Positions 1-5,278 are shown, numbered from the stretch's first letter. The stretch is DNA of 5,444 nt from Chloroflexota bacterium (GCA_014383605.1 JACNHM010000553.1:1-5444), one strand, 5' to 3'. Numbers and translations are program-made. The notes: a model not told the origin generated them from the sequence alone.

Positions 1-32
1 ACGTGAAACGTAAAACGTGAAACGTAAAACGT
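1..32. repeat. Heptamer tandem repeat A inside hypE
   Basis: Alternating 7-bp units ACGTGAA and ACGTAAA, four units plus ACGT, making a 14-bp higher-order dimer; it may continue beyond the window edge. On the hypE strand it encodes FYVSRFT-type sequence and has no stop in any frame. On the plus strand it contains TGA and TAA. Confidence 0.9.
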
Positions 33-161
33 CGCCGCGTCGTCGAGGCGCGCCAAGATGGGGTTGCTGAAGTATCTGAGGAACAGCCGTTCCACCAACT
101 CGTGGCTCAACTGGCCGCCGGAACCGTGGGCAAGCAGGATTTTGTCACTGTCAATGGTCAT
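1..161 (-). CDS. hypE: HypE, carbamoyl dehydratase (N-terminal 53 residues, partial)
   Basis: Only the first 53 codons are present; the gene runs off the left edge. The protein begins MTIDSDKILLAHGSGGQ and continues with LSHELVERLFLRYFSNPI and LARLDDAA. This is the HypE N-terminus: AHGSGGQ, the helix ending in a conserved F.NP motif, and the start of the first strand region. HypE takes the carbamoyl group from HypF on its C-terminal cysteine and dehydrates it with ATP to a thiocyanate, which donates cyanide to HypC-HypD; that cysteine is outside the window. Right after DDAA the reading frame enters a heptamer repeat and encodes TFYVSRFTFH. The insertion sits in the region before the conserved (F/S)TDS-type metal loop, where family members vary. 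The ATG has AAGGA at 164-168, only two bases away, so the ribosome site is close. Because the gene is cut, it cannot be said whether the frame is intact downstream. Confidence 0.87.
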   Translation of the reverse strand, partial: MTIDSDKILLAHGSGGQLSHELVERLFLRYFSNPILARLDDAATFYVSRFTFH

Positions 162-177
162 ATTCCTTTGCCAACCA

Positions 178-221
178 GAGAAAAAGAAGTCGCGAACGCC
201 CCCTCAGTGTGTATCGCGACT
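178..221 (-). terminator. Candidate intrinsic terminator or attenuator between HEPN gene and hypE
   Basis: On the minus strand an exact 8-bp stem, AGTCGCGA (221-214) pairing with TCGCGACT (195-188), encloses an 18-nt loop and is followed by TTCTTTTTCTC. It begins 12 nt after the HEPN stop and ends before the hypE ribosome site. The loop is long and the T tract is broken by C, so termination may be partial. This would lower hypE relative to the upstream genes, or the hairpin may only stabilise the mRNA 3' end. No other feature explains it. Confidence 0.4.
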
Positions 222-233
222 CTTACTCCAAAC

Positions 234-713
234 TTATGATGTTTCCGCTGCTGACACTGAACCTTGTTTTTCGTCCGCCGGAACCTTCAGCCAATAGTTG
301 CAAATCGCCTGTGCCAGAGCGAAACAGGTCTCAGCCGTCTCTAACGCCTCTACGGCATCTTCCTGGCCGAAAAGCCGCCATGGGGAGAGGAGTTGGGCTT
401 CATCACCGTAATCAGTCAGGAAGTGTTCTTTGAGCCCATAGCGCGCCGCCAGAGTAGCCAGGCGTTCAACCTGCTCCTGAAATACCTGTGGGATCACTTC
501 CTCAGCCAGCAACGTCTTCAATTCCCGCCACGGCTCGTGAGTTTTCCCCACCGGGCCGAAAAGGGCAATCACCGCTTTGGCACCGTTCTCAATGGACAAC
601 TGGGCGTTGTCCACACAGGAACGGAAGCGATCAAGGCCCAGGTCTTGCCTGGCTTCGTCCAAAAATCCTTCGGCCAACTCCAGGCGGTAGCGGGCGTGGT
701 CATTCCAGTTCAC
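234..713 (-). CDS. HEPN-domain protein partnered with the nucleotidyltransferase
   Basis: 159 residues from a GTG start. A helical stretch, LELAEGFLDEAR ... FRSCVDNAQLSIENGAKAVIAL (about 11-51), followed by GPVGKTHEPWRELKTLL with H59, matches the HEPN pattern (AvEkalKAll ... rtHdL) of the Pfam HEPN family rather than the DUF86/HepT family. A later R91-X5-H97 in RYGLKEH fits the loose RX4-6H RNase rule of toxic HEPN proteins, but it lies where other members have an ARYP-like segment, so it may be chance. GTG 713 was preferred over ATG 779 because the latter would overlap the NTase by 80 nt with a Gly/Lys-rich leader. GTG 713 has GGGAAGGG at 718-725 and gives the usual start just before the first helix. 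It may be a toxin, or a substrate or substrate-binding partner of the NTase. A hairpin with a T-rich tail lies 12 nt after its stop. Confidence 0.75.
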   Translation of the reverse strand: MNWNDHARYRLELAEGFLDEARQDLGLDRFRSCVDNAQLSIENGAKAVIALFGPVGKTHEPWRELKTLLAEEVIPQVFQEQVERLATLAARYGLKEHFLTDYGDEAQLLSPWRLFGQEDAVEALETAETCFALAQAICNYWLKVPADEKQGSVSAAETS

Positions 714-1179
714 GGTACCCTTCCCAAGTGATTTCCCAACCCCGCCGCGGTTGCTTTTGCCACCTCCAGGCGAAGTCACCGTCCTGTCTCAGCCGCCTGA
801 GCCCCGCCTGGCGGATGATTTGGCGGATGCGGGCCAACCGTTCGCTCAGGAACCCGTCGCTATCGTACAGCATCTGCGCATCCAGTCCCAAATCCAGGTA
901 CAGTGGGGGAAAGGTCTCTGTGAACTCGCGGGTGGTCTTGGCCACGATCGTCACTCGACGAGGCACATGGGGCAGGACAAGATCGTTGAGCAACGTGCAA
1001 CGTTTGAAGTGTCTGGCGGGGAGACCCTCGATGATGGCAAAGACATCTAGATCGCTGGTGGCTGTAGCTTCACCTCTAGCTGCCGACCCAAACAGTGCCA
1101 TGGCGATCAGGGTCTCTCCGAAATGCTCTTTGAGCAGGGCAACGACCCTCTCCACATCTTGTAACGTTTGCGGCTGCAT
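700..1179 (-). CDS. MNT-type minimal nucleotidyltransferase (MntA-like candidate)
   Basis: 159 residues. The polymerase-beta-fold signature GSX10DXD is exact: G31 S32, ten residues, D43 and D45, in the setting FGSAARGEATATSDLDVF. A third acidic residue could be D96 or D100 in YLDLGLD. Proteins of this size and motif occur beside HEPN proteins as minimal nucleotidyltransferases; in characterised MntA/HepT pairs the enzyme adds AMP to the HEPN toxin and silences it. Whether this protein does so, or modifies another target, is inference. Its start has a strong GGAGGG at 1188-1193 with 8-nt spacing, lying in the last codons of the Nudix gene, and its end overlaps the HEPN gene by 14 nt. Both suggest coupled translation. 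The 50 or so C-terminal residues are rich in Arg and Trp and have no motif I recognise. Confidence 0.85.
   Translation of the reverse strand: MQPQTLQDVERVVALLKEHFGETLIAMALFGSAARGEATATSDLDVFAIIEGLPARHFKRCTLLNDLVLPHVPRRVTIVAKTTREFTETFPPLYLDLGLDAQMLYDSDGFLSERLARIRQIIRQAGLRRLRQDGDFAWRWQKQPRRGWEITWEGYRELE
718..725 (-). promoter_or_regulatory. Ribosome binding site deciding the GTG start of the HEPN gene
   Basis: GGGAAGGG lies inside the end of the nucleotidyltransferase gene, four to five bases before the GTG at 713. It supports a 159-residue HEPN protein over a 181-residue form starting at 779. Confidence 0.55.
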
Positions 1180-1184
1180 ATCCT

Positions 1185-1736
1185 TTACCCTCCACTATTG
1201 CTCCCCCGCATTGTACCGTAGTTTCGCAGACTTGGCAAAAGGTGAAGCTTTTTCCACGCCAGTATCGCTTGATCATGCCCGCCGCCGGCCAGAGATTGCG
1301 GCACTTCTTCGGGACGGAAGTAGGCCAGTGCGTCAGCTTCTGTCCCGTCCTCACGCAATTCCCCGCCAATCACCGTGGCGCGGTAGATGATCTGGATGCC
1401 ATTGCCCCGCGGGTCATCGTCGAAGAAGAAGATGCCGAAGAGGTCGCCGATAGCGACGTCCAGTCCGATCTCCTCTTTTGCTTCCCGCGCCGCCGTCTGC
1501 TCGGGCGCTTCGTCGTGCTCGCAGTAGCCTGCAGGCAGGCACCAGGTGCCGGGGAAGGCGAACACGCCAGCGCCGCGGCGCATGAGCAGTATGGCCCCGT
1601 CCCTCTCAATGATGACGCCTGCGCCAACCTTCAATTGCTGATAGAAGATGTAACCGCACTGCTCACAGATGCGGCGGGAGCGCCCCTCGGCAGTTTTTTC
1701 GCTCAAGCGATGGCCGCAGCGAGGACAGAAGCTCAC
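1185..1736 (-). CDS. Nudix hydrolase with N-terminal zinc ribbon
   Basis: 183 residues from a GTG start. The N-terminus MSFCPRCGHRL plus a CEQCGY motif gives a zinc ribbon with C4, C7, C24 and C27. The Nudix box is complete and canonical (GX5EX7REUXEEXGU): G70, E76, R84, E85, E88, E89, G91, L92. The family hydrolyses nucleoside diphosphates linked to another group; zinc-ribbon forms of this size are often annotated ADP-ribose or NADH pyrophosphatase-like, but the substrate cannot be read from sequence. GTG 1736 was preferred to the ATG at 1823 because it overlaps the hypD stop as GTGA, has GGGGGAG at 1744-1750 seven bases upstream, and starts at the zinc-ribbon methionine position usual for the family. 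The NTase gene follows after 5 nt. This is not a known hydrogenase maturation factor; its place between hypD and hypE suggests operon recruitment or membership of a cassette with the next two genes. Confidence 0.9.
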   Translation of the reverse strand: MSFCPRCGHRLSEKTAEGRSRRICEQCGYIFYQQLKVGAGVIIERDGAILLMRRGAGVFAFPGTWCLPAGYCEHDEAPEQTAAREAKEEIGLDVAIGDLFGIFFFDDDPRGNGIQIIYRATVIGGELREDGTEADALAYFRPEEVPQSLAGGGHDQAILAWKKLHLLPSLRNYGTMRGSNSGG

Positions 1737-2824
1737 GCTAACACTCCCCCGTAGCGGAACCATGCTGCGCAAGCACCTTCGTGAGAAACCATGCAAGGGC
1801 CAATAGGATGAGCAGGGGTGCAAAGGCGGCGGAAGAGAGGACAGTCGGGCGGCTCCACCGTGCCTCGCAGCAGGTCGCCGCAGCGGCAGCCTTTGTGCTC
1901 GCGGGTCGGGCCGGGGTCCACGGGGAAGGCCAGCGCGGCGTCGAAACGGGCATACTCGGCGCGCAGCGACAGCCCGCTGGCGGGCACGCGGCCCAGCCCC
2001 CGCCAGTCCGCCTCGCCCACCTGGAAGATGCGAGCCATGATGTCCAGCGCCGTCTGGTTCCCCTCCGGGCGCACGCTGCGGGAATAGGTGTTGGCCACCG
2101 CCGCCCGTCCCTCCTCGGCCATCTCCACCAGCGCCGCCACAGCCCGCAGGATGTCCAGCGGCTCGAAGCCGGCCACGGCGCAGCCCACGCCGTACTCCCG
2201 CGGCAGGAACTCCCAGGCCTGGCTGCCGATGACCGTGGCCACGTGGCCGGGGCCGATGATGCCCGCCAGGTGCACCTCGCCGGCGTCGAGGATGGCGCGC
2301 GTCGCTGGTGGAGTCAGCTTGTGCAGCGATAGGACGGTGAAGTTGTCCAGACCTTCCGCCTCCGCCTGCAAGATGGCCGCCGCCACCGTGGGCGCGGTGG
2401 TCTCGAAACCGATGCCCAGGAAGATGACCGGACGGTCGGGATGGTCGCGGGCCATCTGCAGCGCGTCCAGCGTGGAGTAGACCATGCGCACGTCGGCCCC
2501 TTCGGCCTTGGCCGTTTGCAGGGAGCTGTGGCTGCCGGGCACCTTGAGCATGTCGCCGAAGGTGGTCAGGATGACGTCGGGCAGCTTGGCCAGGGCGATG
2601 GCGCGATCCAGGTCACTGTTGGCGGTGACGCAGACGGGGCAGCCGGGGCCGGAGCGCAGCACCACCGTGGGCGGCAGCATCTGCCGCAGGCCGTGGCGGA
2701 AGATGGCGTGGGTGTGCCCGCCGCAGAATTCCATGAACTGCACCGGGCGGGTCGAACGAGCTTCGATGCTGTTCAGTAGCTTGCGCGCCAGTTGGGGGTC
2801 GCGGAACTCGTCGAGGTACTTCAT
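1733..2824 (-). CDS. hypD: HypD, iron-sulfur scaffold for Fe(CN)2CO assembly
   Basis: 363 residues, full family length, starting MKYLDEFRD as HypD proteins do. Signatures are FCGGHTHAI (C34) and GPGCPVCVT (C62, C65), the cysteines linked to cyanide transfer and iron binding. Further along are the conserved GIGFETTAPT and GPGHVATVIG segments. The C-terminal [4Fe-4S] region has CRCGDLLRG (C313, C315), DCPLF (C328), C335, C344 and EGACAAWFRY (C352). HypD works with HypC as the cytoplasmic scaffold that receives cyanide ligands from HypE and holds the iron before handover to the hydrogenase large subunit. The ATG is the only usable start: the same frame upstream has a TGA and no ATG, GTG or TTG after it. 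No Shine-Dalgarno precedes it; an 8-bp repeat array occupies that place. Its TGA (1735-1733) overlaps the GTG of the next gene. Unlike hypF it contains no repeat insertion. Confidence 0.97.
   Translation of the reverse strand: MKYLDEFRDPQLARKLLNSIEARSTRPVQFMEFCGGHTHAIFRHGLRQMLPPTVVLRSGPGCPVCVTANSDLDRAIALAKLPDVILTTFGDMLKVPGSHSSLQTAKAEGADVRMVYSTLDALQMARDHPDRPVIFLGIGFETTAPTVAAAILQAEAEGLDNFTVLSLHKLTPPATRAILDAGEVHLAGIIGPGHVATVIGSQAWEFLPREYGVGCAVAGFEPLDILRAVAALVEMAEEGRAAVANTYSRSVRPEGNQTALDIMARIFQVGEADWRGLGRVPASGLSLRAEYARFDAALAFPVDPGPTREHKGCRCGDLLRGTVEPPDCPLFRRLCTPAHPIGPCMVSHEGACAAWFRYGGVLA
1744..1750 (-). promoter_or_regulatory. Ribosome binding site deciding the GTG start of the Nudix gene
   Basis: GGGGGAG lies inside the last codons of hypD, seven bases before the GTG at 1736. 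Together with the GTGA overlap of start and stop, it supports this start over the in-frame ATG 87 nt upstream. Confidence 0.7.
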
Positions 2825-2858
2825 GGTAGATTGGGAAACTGGTAAGTTGGTAGATTGG
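2825..2858. repeat. Octamer tandem repeat G immediately before the hypD ATG
   Basis: On the minus strand the units are CCAATCTA, CCAACTTA, CCAGTTTC and CCAATCTA followed by CC, so the period is 8 bp with a constant CC plus variable inner bases. The last two bases touch the hypD ATG. There is no purine-rich Shine-Dalgarno sequence in this array. It is the only 8-bp and the only intergenic array in the window. Confidence 0.85.
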
Positions 2859-2899
2859 TGTGAATACGATCACTGTTGGCATGGCTGAACATGTGCTTC

Positions 2900-5278
2900 T
2901 CAGGAAAAGGACTGAAGGTTGGCGATGACTGCTTGCCCCAGGGAGATGCCGCCGTCGTTGCAGGGCACCTGGCGGTGCAGCAGGACGCGGAAGCCCGCCT
3001 CCCGCAGCCGCGGCAGGACCAGCGCCAGCAGCAGCCGGTTCTGGAAACAGCCGCCGCTCAGCGCCACCGTCCGCAGGCCGGTCTCCCCGGCAATGCGCTG
3101 GCACATGGCCCGCATCATCTCCGCCACGGTGACGTGGAAGCGGCAGGCCATCTCATCAACGGACATTTCACTCCACAGATCGGCCATCAGCGCCTCAAAC
3201 AGACCGCGCAGCCGGATCACCTTGCCAGCTTGGCCTTCATCAATGTCAAACGGATAGCTTACGATCTGCGATTTGCGATTTGCGATCTGCGCCATCATTT
3301 CCAGTTCGATGGCCGCTTGCGCTTCGTAGGTGGCCCGCAGCCGCACGCCCAGCAGCGCCGAGACGGCGTCGAACAGCCGCCCGCCGGCCGAGGTCAACGG
3401 GCAGTTGATCCCCTGGTCAATCTGCTGCTGGATGATACGCAGTTCCTCTTCGCCTGCGCCGAGAGAGGGAAGGGATGGCAACCTGCCGGTGAGGGCGTAG
3501 ATGTAGCCGATGGCCAGGCGGTAGGGGTTGCGAATGGCCGCTTCGCCGCCGGGCAGGGGCAGGTACTCCAGATGCCCGGCCCGCCGGAAGCCGTGGTAGT
3601 CGGCCACCAGGAACTCGCCGCCCCAGATGCGCCCATCCGTGCCGTAGCCAGTGCCATCCCAGGCCACGCCGATGACCGGGCCGTCGTCCGACGACCAGCC
3701 GTTGTCGGCCAGGCAGGCGGCGATGTGGGCGTGGTGGTGCTGCACAGGAATTGCGGATTGCGGATTGCGGATTGCGGATTGGGCATACCTGGTTGACAGG
3801 TAATCCGGGTGCAGGTCGTAGGCGATGATCTGCGGCTCGATGCGGAACAGCCGCTTGTACAGTTCAATGGTGGTCTCGAAGTGCTCCAGCGTCTCCAGGT
3901 TCTCCAGGTCGCCGATGTGTTGGCTGAGGAAGGCGTACTCATCGCGGGTGACGCAGAAGGTGTTTTTCAACTCGGCGCCACAGGCCAGGATCTGCCGCGC
4001 CTTGAAGGGCAGCTTCACCGGGAACGGCGCGTAGCCGCGGGAGCGGCGGATGGGCTGGGGATTGCGGATTGCGGATTGCGGATTGCGGACTGAACCCTCA
4101 CCGCCGGCAATGCAAGGGACGAACCACACACTGTCGTCGTAGCGGGCGTAGATGTCGCGGTTGTGCATCAGGAAGAGGTCGGCCAGGTGGCCCAGGCGGC
4201 GCAGCGCTTCGTCGTTGTCGCGGGCGATGGGTTCTTCCGAAAGGTTACCGCTGGTCATCACCAGGGGCCGGGCCACGTCCTGCAGCAGCACGTGGTGCAG
4301 CGGCGTGTAGGGGAGCATGACTCCGAGATAATTGTTGCGCGGGGCCACCAAGCGCGAGACGGTTGATTCCGGCTTCCAGGGCAGCAGCACGATGGGGCAC
4401 TGCGGCGAGGTCAACAGCCGCTCTTCCTCCTCGGAAACCGAGCAGTGCTGCCTGACCTCGTCCAGCGTGGCCATCATCACCGCCAGCGGCTTGGCCGGAC
4501 GGCCCTTGCGCCCCCGCAGCGTGCGCACGGCAGCCTCGTTGGTGGCGTCGCAGGCCAGGTGGAAGCCGCCCAGTCCCTTGATGGCGAGGATAGCCCCCCT
4601 CTGCAACAGGCGGCTGGCTTGGGTGAGAATGTCATCCGTTTCAGGTTTCAGGGTTTCGAGTTTCCGGTTGGAACTTGGAACCTGGAACCTGGAACTCGGA
4701 ACCAACCAGATGTGCGGACCACACGCGGGACAGGCATTGGGCTGGGCGTGAAACCGCCGATCCAGCGGGTCATCGTACTCCGCCTGGCACTGCGGGCACA
4801 TGACGAAGTGCCGCATGGTGGTCAGCGGGCGGTCGTAAGGGATGTCGGCGATGATGGTGAAGCGGGGGCCACAGTTGGTGCAGTTGGTGAAGGGGTAGCG
4901 GTGGCGGCGGTCGGCCGGGTCCAGCAGTTCCCGCAGGCAGTCACTGCAGGTGGCGATGTCGGGAGAGATGAGTTGATAGCGCCCCTCCTCGGCCACGCTG
5001 TGGCGTATCTCGAAGGTCTCGTAGCCAACCAGCAGCGCACCGGCGACGTCAAGGCCCTCGATGCGGGCCAGCGGTGGGGCCTGTGCTTGCAGGTCGTGCA
5101 CGAACGCGGCCAGGGCCGCTGGCGGGCCTTCGACTTGGATATCCACGCCGCCGGAATGATTGAGCACCCAGCCGGTCAGCCCATGCTCGTGCGCCAGGCG
5201 GTAGACGAAGGGACGGAAGCCCACCCCCTGCACCACGCCGCGGATGCTGATTTTCTTCGAGGCCAGATCCCTCATCAT
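2900..5278 (-). CDS. hypF: HypF, carbamoyltransferase for hydrogenase cyanide-ligand synthesis
   Basis: 792 residues, all HypF domains present in order. Acylphosphatase domain (about 1-95) has GVVQGVGFRPFVYRLA with R22 and N40 as expected catalytic residues. A double zinc finger has C111/C114/C133/C136 and C161/C164/C183/C186, both spaced CX2CX18CX2C. A YrdC-like carbamoyl-adenylate domain (about 216-390) has KGLGGFHLACDA and MTSGNLSEEPI. A Kae1-like carbamoyltransferase domain (about 418-792) has HHHAH (H514-X3-H518), VAWDGTGYG (D541), LSGGCFQN and CNDGGISLGQ. It uses carbamoyl phosphate and ATP to carbamoylate the C-terminal cysteine of HypE. ATG 5278 was chosen over the upstream ATG 5323 because it overlaps the hypB stop (ATGA), has GAAGG at 5287-5291 with 8-nt spacing, and gives the family N-terminus; an adjacent ATG at 5275 is equally possible. 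Four low-complexity heptamer-repeat peptides interrupt it at 193-215, 397-408, 499-511 and 664-673, all at domain linkers or variable loops. It is somewhat longer than the 750 residues of the E. coli protein. Confidence 0.96.
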   Translation of the reverse strand: MMRDLASKKISIRGVVQGVGFRPFVYRLAHEHGLTGWVLNHSGGVDIQVEGPPAALAAFVHDLQAQAPPLARIEGLDVAGALLVGYETFEIRHSVAEEGRYQLISPDIATCSDCLRELLDPADRRHRYPFTNCTNCGPRFTIIADIPYDRPLTTMRHFVMCPQCQAEYDDPLDRRFHAQPNACPACGPHIWLVPSSRFQVPSSNRKLETLKPETDDILTQASRLLQRGAILAIKGLGGFHLACDATNEAAVRTLRGRKGRPAKPLAVMMATLDEVRQHCSVSEEEERLLTSPQCPIVLLPWKPESTVSRLVAPRNNYLGVMLPYTPLHHVLLQDVARPLVMTSGNLSEEPIARDNDEALRRLGHLADLFLMHNRDIYARYDDSVWFVPCIAGGEGSVRNPQSAIRNPQPIRRSRGYAPFPVKLPFKARQILACGAELKNTFCVTRDEYAFLSQHIGDLENLETLEHFETTIELYKRLFRIEPQIIAYDLHPDYLSTRYAQSAIRNPQSAIPVQHHHAHIAACLADNGWSSDDGPVIGVAWDGTGYGTDGRIWGGEFLVADYHGFRRAGHLEYLPLPGGEAAIRNPYRLAIGYIYALTGRLPSLPSLGAGEEELRIIQQQIDQGINCPLTSAGGRLFDAVSALLGVRLRATYEAQAAIELEMMAQIANRKSQIVSYPFDIDEGQAGKVIRLRGLFEALMADLWSEMSVDEMACRFHVTVAEMMRAMCQRIAGETGLRTVALSGGCFQNRLLLALVLPRLREAGFRVLLHRQVPCNDGGISLGQAVIANLQSFS
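3262..3289. repeat. Heptamer tandem repeat B inside hypF (Kae1-like domain)
   Basis: Four 7-bp units: CGATCTG, CGATTTG, CGATTTG, CGATCTG. On the hypF strand they encode QIANRKSQI at residues about 664-672, between a conserved helix (AAIELEMMA) and the YPFDID strand. The unit resembles the C/D family (shared GATT and GCG) but is not identical. Confidence 0.88.
3750..3781. repeat. Heptamer tandem repeat C inside hypF, before the HxxxH motif
   Basis: Four exact ATTGCGG units plus ATTG. On the hypF strand they encode AQSAIRNPQSAI (residues 499-510), directly before PVQHHHAHIA. In other HypF proteins an ordinary helix fills this place, so the repeat replaces native sequence rather than only adding to it. 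Confidence 0.93.
4061..4088. repeat. Heptamer tandem repeat D inside hypF, at the YrdC to Kae1 linker
   Basis: Four exact ATTGCGG units, the same sequence and orientation as the array 311 bp away. They encode VRNPQSAIRNPQ (residues 397-408) between the DDSV segment ending the YrdC-like domain and RRSRGYAPFP, which opens the next domain. Confidence 0.93.
4638..4702. repeat. Compound heptamer repeat E/F inside hypF, at the zinc finger to YrdC linker
   Basis: Two families lie side by side. At 4638-4666 are GTTTCAG, GTTTCAG, an extra G, GTTTCGA and GTTTCCG. At 4668-4702 are TTGGAAC, TTGGAAC, CTGGAAC, CTGGAAC and TCGGAAC. On the hypF strand they encode residues about 193-215 (VPSSRFQVPSS, then RKLETLKPET), just after the last zinc-binding cysteine (C186) and before the YrdC-like domain. 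Units in this array have diverged more than those of the other arrays. Confidence 0.9.

Noticed and set aside
488..1390. Plus-strand open frame of 300 codons across the HEPN, NTase and Nudix genes
   Set aside because: It crosses three genes with clear motifs on the opposite strand and shows no family of its own.
1781..2332. Plus-strand open frame of 183 codons opposite hypD
   Set aside because: Antisense shadow of conserved HypD sequence in GC-rich DNA.
2876..3796. Plus-strand open frame of 306 codons opposite the 3' half of hypF
   Set aside because: Antisense to the HypF Kae1-like domain; part of its openness comes from stop-free heptamer repeats on both strands.
3750..4088. Possible CRISPR-like array from the spaced ATTGCGG repeats
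   Set aside because: Units are 7 bp head to tail without spacers and lie in frame inside hypF; there are no 25-35 bp repeats with unique spacers.
4061..4702. Repeat peptides taken as a sign that hypF is a pseudogene or frameshifted
   Set aside because: The frame is open for 792 residues, all catalytic and zinc-binding motifs are intact, and the repeats fall at linkers and variable loops.
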